This document shows positions 33,532 to 41,745 of a stretch of DNA of 64,000 bases, piece after piece. Position 1 is the stretch's first letter, and every line of letters begins with the position of its first letter. This DNA is from Streptomyces sp. SAI-135. GTDB lineage: Bacteria; Actinomycetota; Actinomycetes; Streptomycetales; Streptomycetaceae. The notes beneath the pieces were generated by a model. That model saw only the letters and a list, made by a program, of their open reading frames with translations, did no database searches and was not told the DNA's origin. The position numbers and the translations under genes were made by a program. Location: contig NZ_JARXYP010000002.1 in NCBI RefSeq assembly GCF_029893805.1, positions 5,394,001 to 5,458,000 of the forward strand, read 5' to 3'.

Positions 33532-35456
33532 CCGCCGTCGGCTGGCTGCCCGCCCCCGCCGAGGAACTCTTCGGCCCCGAGGCCACCGCCGAGGAGTCCT
33601 ACGAGGTCCTGACGGTCGACGTCCCGCCCACGAGCTGGCTCACCGCCCTGCGTGTCGCCCGCGACGAACTGGGCTGCACCTACTTCGACTGGCTCAGCGC
33701 CGTCGACGAACCCGGCACCGGCTTCCGCGTGGCGGCTCACGTGGCGGCCCTCTCCCCGGTACGACGCCTGCTCCTGCGCACGACGGTCCCCCACGAGACC
33801 CCGGCCCTGCCCACCGCCGTCGACCTCTACGCGGGCGCCGCCTGGCACGAGCGCGAGACCCACGAAATGTTCGGGGTCACCTTCGAGGGTCACCCCTCCC
33901 TCGCCCACCTCCTCCTCCCGGAGACCTTCGAGGGCCACCCCCTCCGCAAGGACTTCGTCCTGGCCGCTCGCGTCGCCAAGGCCTGGCCCGGCGCCAAGGA
34001 ACCGGGCGAGTCCGAACACGGTGGCCCCAAACGCCGCCAGATGCTCCCTCCAGGAGTCCCCGACCCGAACGAATGGGGCCCCCTCAAGGGCCAACTCCCC
34101 CCGGCCCCCACCCGCGGCCAGGCCCGCACCCCCTCAGAACGCCCGCCCCGATCCGCCGCCGACCGCCCGATTCGCCGATCCCGCTCAGCAGCAGAGGGCT
34201 CGACGAGCCAGGCGGCGGGGACGGGTGCGGCGGCGGGCACGGGTGCGGCGCCGGTGACGGGTGCGTCCGGGGTTGCTGGTCCTGGTCCTGGCCCGGGTCC
34301 GCGTCGGGCGCGTTCGGCTGCGGAGGGGTCGGTGAGTCAGGCGGAGGGGTCCGGGGGGTCCGGGAGTTCGGGCGCTGCGGGGGCGGGTCCGCGTCGGGCG
34401 CGTTCGGCTGCGGACGGGTCGGTGAGTCAGGCGGAGGTCTCCGGGGCATCCGGGAGTTCGGGCGCCACCGGGACCGGTCCACGTCGGCTGGGTGCGGGAG
34501 ACGCGGGCTCGGCGAGCCGCACCGCGTCCGGGGCGACGGAGGATGCCGCCGCCACCCCGCAGAGCGATGTGCCCCGGCGTGCACCCTCCGCCGCTCAGGG
34601 TCCGGCCGGCCAGACCGCACCGAGGGCCGAGGGCACTGACGCCGGTGTCGGCGCGGACCCTGGTTCGGCGACCCCGGCGAGCGGCATGCCCGATCCGGAG
34701 ACTCCGGCAACCGGCTCTTCCACGTCCCCGTCCTCACCCACATCCTCGTCGGCCGCTTCGGCGAAGGGATCACCGGCATCCGCCTCGGAGGCCCCGGCGC
34801 CGGACGCGCCAGCGCCCGCGTCGCAGACCCCGGCGTCGGACACGCCCGAACCCGCCTCGCAGACCCCGGCGTCGGACGCGCCCGCGGCTCAGCCCCCGGG
34901 AACGGCAGCGGGCCGTGCCCCGGCCGGCCCCCGTCGTGCACGGACCGCGTCGGGCGGTTCGGCGAGCCAGAGGGCCACCCCACCCGGCTCCGAGCCGTCG
35001 ACCGACGACACGGAAACGAGCTCCGCACCGCGGAAGCCCCCCGCGGCTCCTCGCAGCCCGGACGCACCGTGGCACCACGCCCGCCCGGCCTTCGACGACC
35101 CGGAACCGAAGCGGACGCCCACCACCGAGGACACCGGAGTCTCCGAGCGCCCTTCCCCACCCGAGGACAGTGCGGCTGCCGAGCGCCCTGAAACCCCCGG
35201 CGGGCGCGGACCCTCCAAGGAGCCGACCACTCCGGAACCCTCAGCCCCGGAAGACACCGCGACCGGCGACGAACCCGCTGCCGGCCGAGGCCCCGAGCGC
35301 CGGGAGGAACCGACGGTCTCCGAGAAGCCCACGACCTCCGGCGAGGACGGGGCTCCTGAGGACTCCCAGACCTCCGCCCACCCCGAAGACCCCGACCCCG
35401 ACACCGACACCGGCACCAACCCCGGTCCCGACAAGCCCGCAGGAGGCCCGCAGTGA
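33528..35456 (+). CDS. nuoC: Complex I subunit NuoC with a very long repetitive C-terminal tail
   Basis: 642 residues from GTG 33528 (4-bp overlap with nuoB). Residues 1-190 are a normal NuoC domain: YFDWLSAVDEPGTGFRV, WHERETHEMFGVTFEGHP (106-123), HLLLPETFEGHPLRKDF. From about 195 to the end there are some 445 residues rich in Ala, Pro, Ser, Thr, Gly and Glu, with a repeating motif RRARSAAEGSVSQAEGSG at about 217, 259, 289, 319 and 350 and once more downstream; the 259, 289 and 319 copies are spaced exactly 30 residues. Usual NuoC length is about 200. The tail is probably disordered and exposed on the cytosolic arm. No NuoD fusion is present. Confidence 0.9.
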   Translation: MTAVGWLPAPAEELFGPEATAEESYEVLTVDVPPTSWLTALRVARDELGCTYFDWLSAVDEPGTGFRVAAHVAALSPVRRLLLRTTVPHETPALPTAVDLYAGAAWHERETHEMFGVTFEGHPSLAHLLLPETFEGHPLRKDFVLAARVAKAWPGAKEPGESEHGGPKRRQMLPPGVPDPNEWGPLKGQLPPAPTRGQARTPSERPPRSAADRPIRRSRSAAEGSTSQAAGTGAAAGTGAAPVTGASGVAGPGPGPGPRRARSAAEGSVSQAEGSGGSGSSGAAGAGPRRARSAADGSVSQAEVSGASGSSGATGTGPRRLGAGDAGSASRTASGATEDAAATPQSDVPRRAPSAAQGPAGQTAPRAEGTDAGVGADPGSATPASGMPDPETPATGSSTSPSSPTSSSAASAKGSPASASEAPAPDAPAPASQTPASDTPEPASQTPASDAPAAQPPGTAAGRAPAGPRRARTASGGSASQRATPPGSEPSTDDTETSSAPRKPPAAPRSPDAPWHHARPAFDDPEPKRTPTTEDTGVSERPSPPEDSAAAERPETPGGRGPSKEPTTPEPSAPEDTATGDEPAAGRGPERREEPTVSEKPTTSGEDGAPEDSQTSAHPEDPDPDTDTGTNPGPDKPAGGPQ

Positions 35457-36421
35457 ACGACGCTCTCGACGTCGCCCTGCGACTCCTGATCGTCTTCGTC
35501 GTCTTCCTCACCTTCCCCCTGATCATCGGTCAGACCGAGCACAAGGTGATGGCCCACATGCAGGGCCGCCTGGGGCCCATGTACGCCGGCGGCTTCCACG
35601 GCTGGGCCCAACTCGTCGCGGACGGCGTGAAGTTCGCCCAGAAGGAAGACGTCGTACCCGCGGGCGCGGACCGCCGTGTCTTCCAACTCGCCCCCGCCGT
35701 CGCCCTCCTGCCCTATCTCCTCGTCCTCCTCGCCATCCCGATCGGCCCCGGCGAGGGCGCCGTCGGCGAGGTCGTCGACGCCGGCGTGTTCTTCGTGCTC
35801 GCCGTGATGGGCGTGGGTGTCCTCGGCTCCCTCATGGCCGGCTGGGCCTCCGCCAACAAGTTCTCCCTCCTCGGCGGACTGCGCACCGCCGCCCAGCTGC
35901 TCGCGTACGAACTCCCGATGCTCCTCACCGCCGCCTCGGTGGCGATGGCGGCCGGAACCGTCTCCCTCCCCGGCATCGTCGACGCCTTCCACTGGTGGTG
36001 GCTGCCCTGGCAGATCGTCGGCGCGATCGTCTTCTTCGTGGCCGGCCTCGCTGAACTCCAGCGACCCCCCTTCGACATGCCGGTCGCCGACTCGGAGATC
36101 ATCTTCGGCGCCTACACCGAGTACACCGGCCTCCGCTTCGCCCTGTTCCTCCTCGCCGAGTACGCCGGAATCGTCGTCCTGTGCGGCCTGACCACCGTCC
36201 TTTTCCTGGGCGGCTGGCACGGTCCCTGGGGCGCCGACGGTCTCGGCTGGGTCTGGACCCTCCTCAAGACGGCCGTGCTCGCCTTCGTCGTCATCTGGCT
36301 CCGCGTGACCTACCCCCGTCTGCGTGAGGACCAGCTCCAGAAACTCTCCTGGACCCTCCTCGTCCCCCTCTCCCTCGCCCAGATCGCCCTCACCGGCATC
36401 GTCAAGGTGGTGATCCAGTAA
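35453..36421 (+). CDS. nuoH: Complex I subunit NuoH
   Basis: 322 residues from GTG 35453 (4-bp overlap with nuoC). It is a membrane protein with about eight helices that forms the quinone entry. Family motifs are GQTEHKVMAHMQGRLGPMYA, ADGVKFAQKEDVVPAGADRR, KFSLLGGLRTAAQLLAYELP, AELQRPPFDMPVADSEIIFG and EYTGLRFALFLLAEY. The length is normal. It directly follows nuoC, so nuoD-G are not merely displaced within the operon. Confidence 0.95.
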   Translation: MNDALDVALRLLIVFVVFLTFPLIIGQTEHKVMAHMQGRLGPMYAGGFHGWAQLVADGVKFAQKEDVVPAGADRRVFQLAPAVALLPYLLVLLAIPIGPGEGAVGEVVDAGVFFVLAVMGVGVLGSLMAGWASANKFSLLGGLRTAAQLLAYELPMLLTAASVAMAAGTVSLPGIVDAFHWWWLPWQIVGAIVFFVAGLAELQRPPFDMPVADSEIIFGAYTEYTGLRFALFLLAEYAGIVVLCGLTTVLFLGGWHGPWGADGLGWVWTLLKTAVLAFVVIWLRVTYPRLREDQLQKLSWTLLVPLSLAQIALTGIVKVVIQ

Positions 36422-36423
36422 CC

Positions 36424-36996
36424 ATGGCCCCCATTCCTGGCTCCGGTCTGGCCAAGGGCCTGGCCGTCACCCTGCGCACGATGACGAAGAAGACCGTCAC
36501 CGAGCAGTACCCCGACGCCCAGCCCGACCTCCCGCCCCGCACCCGCGGCGTGATCGGCCTGTTCGAGGAGAACTGCACGGTCTGCATGCTCTGCGCCCGT
36601 GAGTGCCCCGACTGGTGCATCTACATCGACTCGCACAAGGAGACGGTCCCTGCGGCGACCCCCGGTGGCCGCGAACGCAGCCGTAACGTCCTCGACCGCT
36701 TCGCCATCGACTTCTCCCTCTGCATGTACTGCGGTATCTGCATCGAGGTGTGTCCTTTCGACGCCCTGTTCTGGTCCCCGGAGTTCGAGTACGCCGAGAC
36801 CGACATCCGCGAGCTCACCCACGAGCGGGACAAGCTCCGGGAGTGGATGTGGACTGTCCCGGCCCCGCCGGCCCTCGACCCCGGTGCCGAGGAGCCGAAG
36901 GAGATCGCCACCGCCCGCAAGACCGCCGAGAAGCTGGCGGCGGCCCAGGCGGCGGAGCCGACCGCGCCCGCCGATCCCCAGGGGGACGAGTCGTGA
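36424..36996 (+). CDS. nuoI: Complex I subunit NuoI
   Basis: 190 residues. Two 4Fe-4S ferredoxin motifs are intact: CTVCMLCARECPDWC and CMYCGICIEVCPFDA. They carry electrons toward NuoB. A C-terminal Ala/Pro-rich extension (AEKLAAAQAAEPTAPADPQG) is probably disordered. Without NuoEFG in the cluster, NuoI would be the first visible electron-carrying subunit and could accept electrons from a soluble ferredoxin, as in ferredoxin-driven relatives (inference). Confidence 0.95.
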   Translation: MAPIPGSGLAKGLAVTLRTMTKKTVTEQYPDAQPDLPPRTRGVIGLFEENCTVCMLCARECPDWCIYIDSHKETVPAATPGGRERSRNVLDRFAIDFSLCMYCGICIEVCPFDALFWSPEFEYAETDIRELTHERDKLREWMWTVPAPPALDPGAEEPKEIATARKTAEKLAAAQAAEPTAPADPQGDES

Positions 36997-37757
36997 CCCT
37001 CGCTCAGGAGGCGCACGGCTTCCTCTCCCCGACCGGCGTCGAGATCGCCTTTCTCCTCGTCGGCCTGGTCACCTTCGGCGCCGCGATCGTCACCGTCACC
37101 ACCAGGCAACTGGTGCACGCCGCCCTGTGGCTGGTGGTGGCCCTCGGTGGCCTCGCCGTCGAGTACCTCCTGCTCACCGCCGAGTTCATCGCCTGGGTGC
37201 AGGTCCTGATCTATGTGGGTTCCGTCGTCGTCCTCCTTCTCTTCGGTCTGATGCTCACCAAGGCCCCCATCGGCCGCTCCCCGGACGCGGACTCCGGCAA
37301 CCGGTGGGCCGCCCTCGGCGTGGCCGTCGCCGCGGCGGCCGCTCTGGTCTGGGTGGTCGTCGATGCCTTCCGTGCCACCTGGATCGACCTGGACGGTGCC
37401 GCTGCCGGCTCCACCGAGGTCACCGGCGCGAGCCTCTTCCAGAACTGGGTCCTCCCCTTCGAGGCCCTCTCCGTCCTGCTCCTCGCGGCACTGGTCGGCG
37501 CGATCGTCCTGTCCCGCAAGGCGAAGGCGGAGTCGAGCTCTCCCCCTGTGAACTCCCGAGCTGCGACCGGTGGTTCCCCATCCGCCCCGGATTTCCGTAA
37601 TCACCGGATCGGGCGAAATGAGTCGGTATCGGGAACCAACTCGGCCAAGGGCAGCACGTCGGCCGAGACAACCGCGGCAGCCGAGACATCCGCGGCAGCC
37701 GAGGAACCCGCGTCGGCCAAGGCACCCGAGTCCCCCGAGCAGGAAGGCGCCCGCTGA
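36993..37757 (+). CDS. nuoJ: Complex I subunit NuoJ
   Basis: 254 residues from GTG 36993 (4-bp overlap with nuoI). Five membrane helices; the conserved third helix is AWVQVLIYVGSVVVLLLFGL. The C-terminus after LLAALVGAIVLSRKAKAESS is extended by about 70 polar residues rich in Ala, Ser and Glu (ETTAAAETSAAAEEPASAK), as seen for NuoC and NuoI here. Normal E. coli-type length is about 184. Confidence 0.93.
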   Translation: MTLAQEAHGFLSPTGVEIAFLLVGLVTFGAAIVTVTTRQLVHAALWLVVALGGLAVEYLLLTAEFIAWVQVLIYVGSVVVLLLFGLMLTKAPIGRSPDADSGNRWAALGVAVAAAAALVWVVVDAFRATWIDLDGAAAGSTEVTGASLFQNWVLPFEALSVLLLAALVGAIVLSRKAKAESSSPPVNSRAATGGSPSAPDFRNHRIGRNESVSGTNSAKGSTSAETTAAAETSAAAEEPASAKAPESPEQEGAR

Positions 37758-38173
37758 TGCATCTCGCCTATCCCGCCGTACTCTCCGCCCTCCTCTTCTG
37801 CACCGGTCTCTACGGTGTCCTCGCCCGCCGCAACGCGATCCTCGTCCTGATGTCGGTCGAGCTGCTGCTCAACGCCGTCAACCTCAACCTGGTCGCCTTC
37901 GACGTGTGGCTCAGCAAGACCGCCGAGGAGACACTGCACTCCGGCCAGGCCCTCACCCTGTTCACCATCGCCATCGCCGCCGCCGAGATCGGCATCGGCC
38001 TCGCGATCGTCCTCGCCGTCCACCGCAACCGCGGCACCGCCGACATCGACAGACTCCGCGACACGGCCGAGGGCCACGACCCCGACCACCGCGACGACTC
38101 CGACAGCGACGCCCGCCCGGCCGAGCAGGCCGCACGATCCGGGCGGGCCGGGAAGGCTGAGGCCACCGCGTGA
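37757..38173 (+). CDS. nuoK: Complex I subunit NuoK
   Basis: 138 residues; its ATG shares one base with the nuoJ stop. Three helices carry the conserved proton-path glutamates in LVLMSVELLLNAVNLNLVAF and AIAAAEIGIGLAIVLAVHRN. The last 40 residues (DTAEGHDPDHRDDSDSDA...) form an acidic, His-containing tail not present in most NuoK proteins of about 100 residues. Confidence 0.94.
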   Translation: MHLAYPAVLSALLFCTGLYGVLARRNAILVLMSVELLLNAVNLNLVAFDVWLSKTAEETLHSGQALTLFTIAIAAAEIGIGLAIVLAVHRNRGTADIDRLRDTAEGHDPDHRDDSDSDARPAEQAARSGRAGKAEATA

Positions 38174-40164
38174 CCACGACCACCCTCGCCGTCCTCGTCC
38201 CCCTCCTGCCCTTCCTGGGAGCCGCGGCCGGACTGCTCCTGGGCCGCACGGCCCCCGGCTTCGTGCGCCCGCTCGCCGTCCTGCCTCCCCTGGCCGCCCT
38301 CGCGCTGGCCGCGGTGGTCGCTGTACGCCAGGGCGGCGACCAGGCGGTGGACGCCGCCACCGAGCTCACCCCGACCGGCTCGGTCCCGATCGAACTCGCC
38401 CTGCACATCGACGGCTTCGCCGCGCTCGTCGCCGTCCTGGTCGGTCTAGTCGCCACCTGTGTGCAGATCTACTCGACGGGCTATCTGCGCGACGACCCGC
38501 GCTACCCCTCGTACGCCGCTCTGGTCTCCCTCTTCACCTCCGCGATGCTGCTCGTCGTCTACTCCGGCGACCTGATCGTGCTGCTTGTGGGCTGGGAGAT
38601 CATGGGCATCTGCTCGTACTTCCTGGTCGGCCACTACTGGGAGACCCCGGAGGCCCGCGCCGCCTCCCTCAAGGCCTTCCTGGTGACCAAGCTCGGTGAC
38701 GTCCCCTTCCTGATCGGCCTGTTCGCGCTCGCCACCGACGCCGGGTCCTTCCGGATCACGAAGGTCCTCGACGCCGTCGTGCACGGCGGACTCGACCATC
38801 CGACCCTGATCGCCCTGCTCCTCCTCGCGGGCGTGGCGGGCAAGTCGGCGCAGTTCCCGCTGCACACCTGGCTCCCCGACGCCATGGCCGGCCCCACCCC
38901 CGTCTCCGCGCTGATCCACGCCGCGACGATGGTCGCCGCTGGCGTCTACTTCATCGCCCGCCTCCTCCCGGTCTTCGAGTCGTCCCGGGCCGCGATGGTC
39001 GTCCTCGCCGTCATGGCCGCCGTCACGATGGTCGGCTCCGGTCTCGCCGCGCTCGCCCAGGACGACATCAAGCGCGTCCTCGCCTACTCGACGATCGGCC
39101 AGCTCGGCTACATGACCGGCGCCCTCGCCGTCGGCGACCGCGGTGCCGCCGTCTTCCACCTCCTGTCCCACGGCGCCTTCAAGGCGCTGCTGTTCCTCGC
39201 GGCGGGCGTGATCATCCACGCCGCCGGCACCAACTCACTGGCCGCCATGTCCCGCATGAAGGACCTGCGCGCCCGCGTCCCGGACGCCTTCTGGACGATG
39301 ACCGTGGCGCTCCTCGCGCTCGCCGCGATCCCGCCCTTCAGCGGCTTCTTCTCCAAGGAGTCCGTCCTGGGCGCCGCCGAGCACGTCGCCACCGGCCACA
39401 CCCAGCACGCGCCCGGTGTCGCGGGCTGGATCACCCTGGTCGCCGGCCTCCTCACGGCCCTGCTCACCGCCGCGTACGCGACCCGCCTGTGGCTGCTGGC
39501 CTTCGACGGACGCGGCGCCGAGGCCCCTGACCACGGCCGTCAGCCACTGACGATGAACGTGGTCCTGTGGGTCCTCGCGGCCCCTTCCCTGGCCCTGGGC
39601 GCGTTCGCCTACCGCGTGCTGCCCGACTGGTTCGACGGCCGTGACCTCACCCCGACGCTCACCACGTCCGTCGTCGGCACGGGCGTGGCCCTGATCGGCG
39701 GCATCGTCACCTACGCGGCGTGGCGGCACACCAACGCGGTCGCGGCCCGCGTGCCGCTCGGTGCGGTCGCCGCCCACCCCGAGGGCGACGCCGGACGGGT
39801 CGAGGCCGAGGCCATCGCCACCCACGAGCCCGCCTACGGAGACGTGGCACACGCGCCCGACCCCGCGGACCCCGGGCGGCTGCTGCTCGGGCCCCTGCAC
39901 CGCCACGCGGCCGTCGGCTTCCACCTGGACGCCCTGTACACGGCCGTCTTCGTCCGCCCGGTCCGGGCCGGAGCCGACCTCGTCCGGTTCCTGGACCGTG
40001 AGGTCGTCGAGACCTATGTGCGCGGTGCGGGAGCCCTGCCCCGCTGGCTCGGCGTCGCCGTACGGCGTGCCCAGACCGGCAATCTCCAGACCTATGTGAG
40101 CGCGCTGCTCGCCGGCACCGTCGTCCTCGCGGTCGCCGTCGTCCTCGTCGCCACGGGAGCGTGA
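38170..40164 (+). CDS. nuoL: Complex I subunit NuoL
   Basis: 664 residues from GTG 38170 (4-bp overlap with nuoK). It is an antiporter-like proton-pumping subunit with about 16 helices. Conserved parts include VGWEIMGICSYFLVGHYWET (with the key Glu), GVAGKSAQFPLHTWLPDAMA (key Lys) and LAQDDIKRVLAYSTIGQLGY. The C-terminal lateral-helix region is present (VGFHLDALYTAVFVRPVRAG). Full length, no sign of decay. Confidence 0.95.
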   Translation: MTTTTLAVLVPLLPFLGAAAGLLLGRTAPGFVRPLAVLPPLAALALAAVVAVRQGGDQAVDAATELTPTGSVPIELALHIDGFAALVAVLVGLVATCVQIYSTGYLRDDPRYPSYAALVSLFTSAMLLVVYSGDLIVLLVGWEIMGICSYFLVGHYWETPEARAASLKAFLVTKLGDVPFLIGLFALATDAGSFRITKVLDAVVHGGLDHPTLIALLLLAGVAGKSAQFPLHTWLPDAMAGPTPVSALIHAATMVAAGVYFIARLLPVFESSRAAMVVLAVMAAVTMVGSGLAALAQDDIKRVLAYSTIGQLGYMTGALAVGDRGAAVFHLLSHGAFKALLFLAAGVIIHAAGTNSLAAMSRMKDLRARVPDAFWTMTVALLALAAIPPFSGFFSKESVLGAAEHVATGHTQHAPGVAGWITLVAGLLTALLTAAYATRLWLLAFDGRGAEAPDHGRQPLTMNVVLWVLAAPSLALGAFAYRVLPDWFDGRDLTPTLTTSVVGTGVALIGGIVTYAAWRHTNAVAARVPLGAVAAHPEGDAGRVEAEAIATHEPAYGDVAHAPDPADPGRLLLGPLHRHAAVGFHLDALYTAVFVRPVRAGADLVRFLDREVVETYVRGAGALPRWLGVAVRRAQTGNLQTYVSALLAGTVVLAVAVVLVATGA

Positions 40165-40170
40165 GCAGGC

Positions 40171-41745
40171 GTGATCGATATCAACGAGTCCGTGATGCAG
40201 TTCCTTCTGGCGTTCGTCGTGGTCGGCCCGCTCCTCGGCGCCGTCACGGCTCTGCTGCCCGCCCCGCCCGGGCTGAAGGGGAAGTCGCCCGACCAGGCCG
40301 TACTGCGGCACGGCGTGACCGTGACCGGCGTGATCCTCATCGCCGCGATCGTCCTCGCGCTCGGCTTCGACCACGACCATCCGTCGAGGATGCAGGCCAC
40401 GACCGACATCAGCTGGATCCCCGCACTCGACGTGCGCATCCACCTCGGCATCGACGGCATCTCCCTCCCCCTTCTGGTCCTGACCGCGCTGCTGACCTTC
40501 CTCTGCGCGCTCTACTCCTACTTCAAGATGCCGTCGGGTCCCACCCCGAAGGCCTTCGTCGCCCTGCTGCTCGTCCTGGAGTCCGGCACCCTCGCGACCT
40601 TCGCCGTCCTCGATCTGCTGCTGTTCTTCCTCGCGTTCGAGACGGTGCTCATCCCGATGTACTTCCTCATCGCCCGCTGGGGCGGCGCGGACCGCCAGGC
40701 CGCCGCCTGGCGCTTCATCCTCTACACACTGCTCGGCTCGGTCGTCATGCTGCTCGGCCTGCTCCTGATCGGGATCAAGGCGGGCACATTCGACATGGTG
40801 GCACTCGCCACTGACAACGGCCGGTCGCTGACCACATCCGTGCAGGTCATCGCCGTTCTGGCGATCGGTGTGGGGCTCGCGGTCAAGACCCCGATGTGGC
40901 CCCTGCACAGCTGGCTGCCCGACGCCCACACCGCCGCCCCGACCGTCGGCTCGGTACTGCTGGCCGGCGTGCTGCTGAAGATGGGTACGTACGGGTTCGT
41001 CCGCATCCTGCTGCCGATCGCCCCCGACGGCTTCCGGGACTTCGCGCCCTACCTCGCCGCCTTCGCGGTGGTCGGGATCATCTACGGATCCCTGGCCTGC
41101 CTCGCCCTCGCCAAGCAGGGCGCGAAGGGCGACCTCAAGCGGCTCATCGCGTACTCCTCCGTCGGCCACATGGGCTTCGTCCTCCTCGGCATCGCCACCA
41201 TGACCCCGACCGGCGTGAACGGCGCCCTGTTCGCCAACATCGCCCACGGCCTCATCACCGGCCTGCTGTTCTTCCTGGTCGGCGCCCTGAAGGACCGCAC
41301 CGGCACCACGGACCTCGACACCCTGGCCGAGGAGACCGGCGCCGCCCTGTACGGCAAGGCCCCCCGTCTCGGCGGCCTGCTCGCCTTCGGAGCGGTCGCC
41401 TCGCTCGGCCTGCCCGGCCTGGCCGGGTTCTGGGGCGAGATGCTGGCCCTCTTCGGGGCCTTCGAGCCCGCTGAGGGCCTCAGCCGTCCCGCCTTCCTCA
41501 CCTTCATGGCGATCGGCGCGTTCGGCACCCTCCTGACGGCCGCGTACATGCTCGTCGTGGTCCGCCGCGTCTGCATGGGCGCCCCGCCCCAGGACGCCCC
41601 CCGGCTCGCCGACGTCCACACGTACGAGTTCGCGGCCTGGACACCGCTCGTCGTCCTCACCGTCGTCGCGGGCCTGTGGCCGAAGGCCCTGCTCGGGCTC
41701 ACCGACCCGGCCGTCCAGCAGCTCCTCGCAGGAGGCAACCGATGA
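40171..41745 (+). CDS. nuoM: Complex I subunit NuoM
   Basis: 524 residues from GTG 40171, 6 bp after nuoL. It is an antiporter-like pump. Conserved: LLFFLAFETVLIPMYFLIAR, GLAVKTPMWPLHSWLPDAHT, LLKMGTYGFVRILLPIAPD and GDLKRLIAYSSVGHMGFVLL. Fourteen helices are expected and the length fits. It is transcribed with nuoL and nuoN. Confidence 0.95.
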   Translation: MIDINESVMQFLLAFVVVGPLLGAVTALLPAPPGLKGKSPDQAVLRHGVTVTGVILIAAIVLALGFDHDHPSRMQATTDISWIPALDVRIHLGIDGISLPLLVLTALLTFLCALYSYFKMPSGPTPKAFVALLLVLESGTLATFAVLDLLLFFLAFETVLIPMYFLIARWGGADRQAAAWRFILYTLLGSVVMLLGLLLIGIKAGTFDMVALATDNGRSLTTSVQVIAVLAIGVGLAVKTPMWPLHSWLPDAHTAAPTVGSVLLAGVLLKMGTYGFVRILLPIAPDGFRDFAPYLAAFAVVGIIYGSLACLALAKQGAKGDLKRLIAYSSVGHMGFVLLGIATMTPTGVNGALFANIAHGLITGLLFFLVGALKDRTGTTDLDTLAEETGAALYGKAPRLGGLLAFGAVASLGLPGLAGFWGEMLALFGAFEPAEGLSRPAFLTFMAIGAFGTLLTAAYMLVVVRRVCMGAPPQDAPRLADVHTYEFAAWTPLVVLTVVAGLWPKALLGLTDPAVQQLLAGGNR

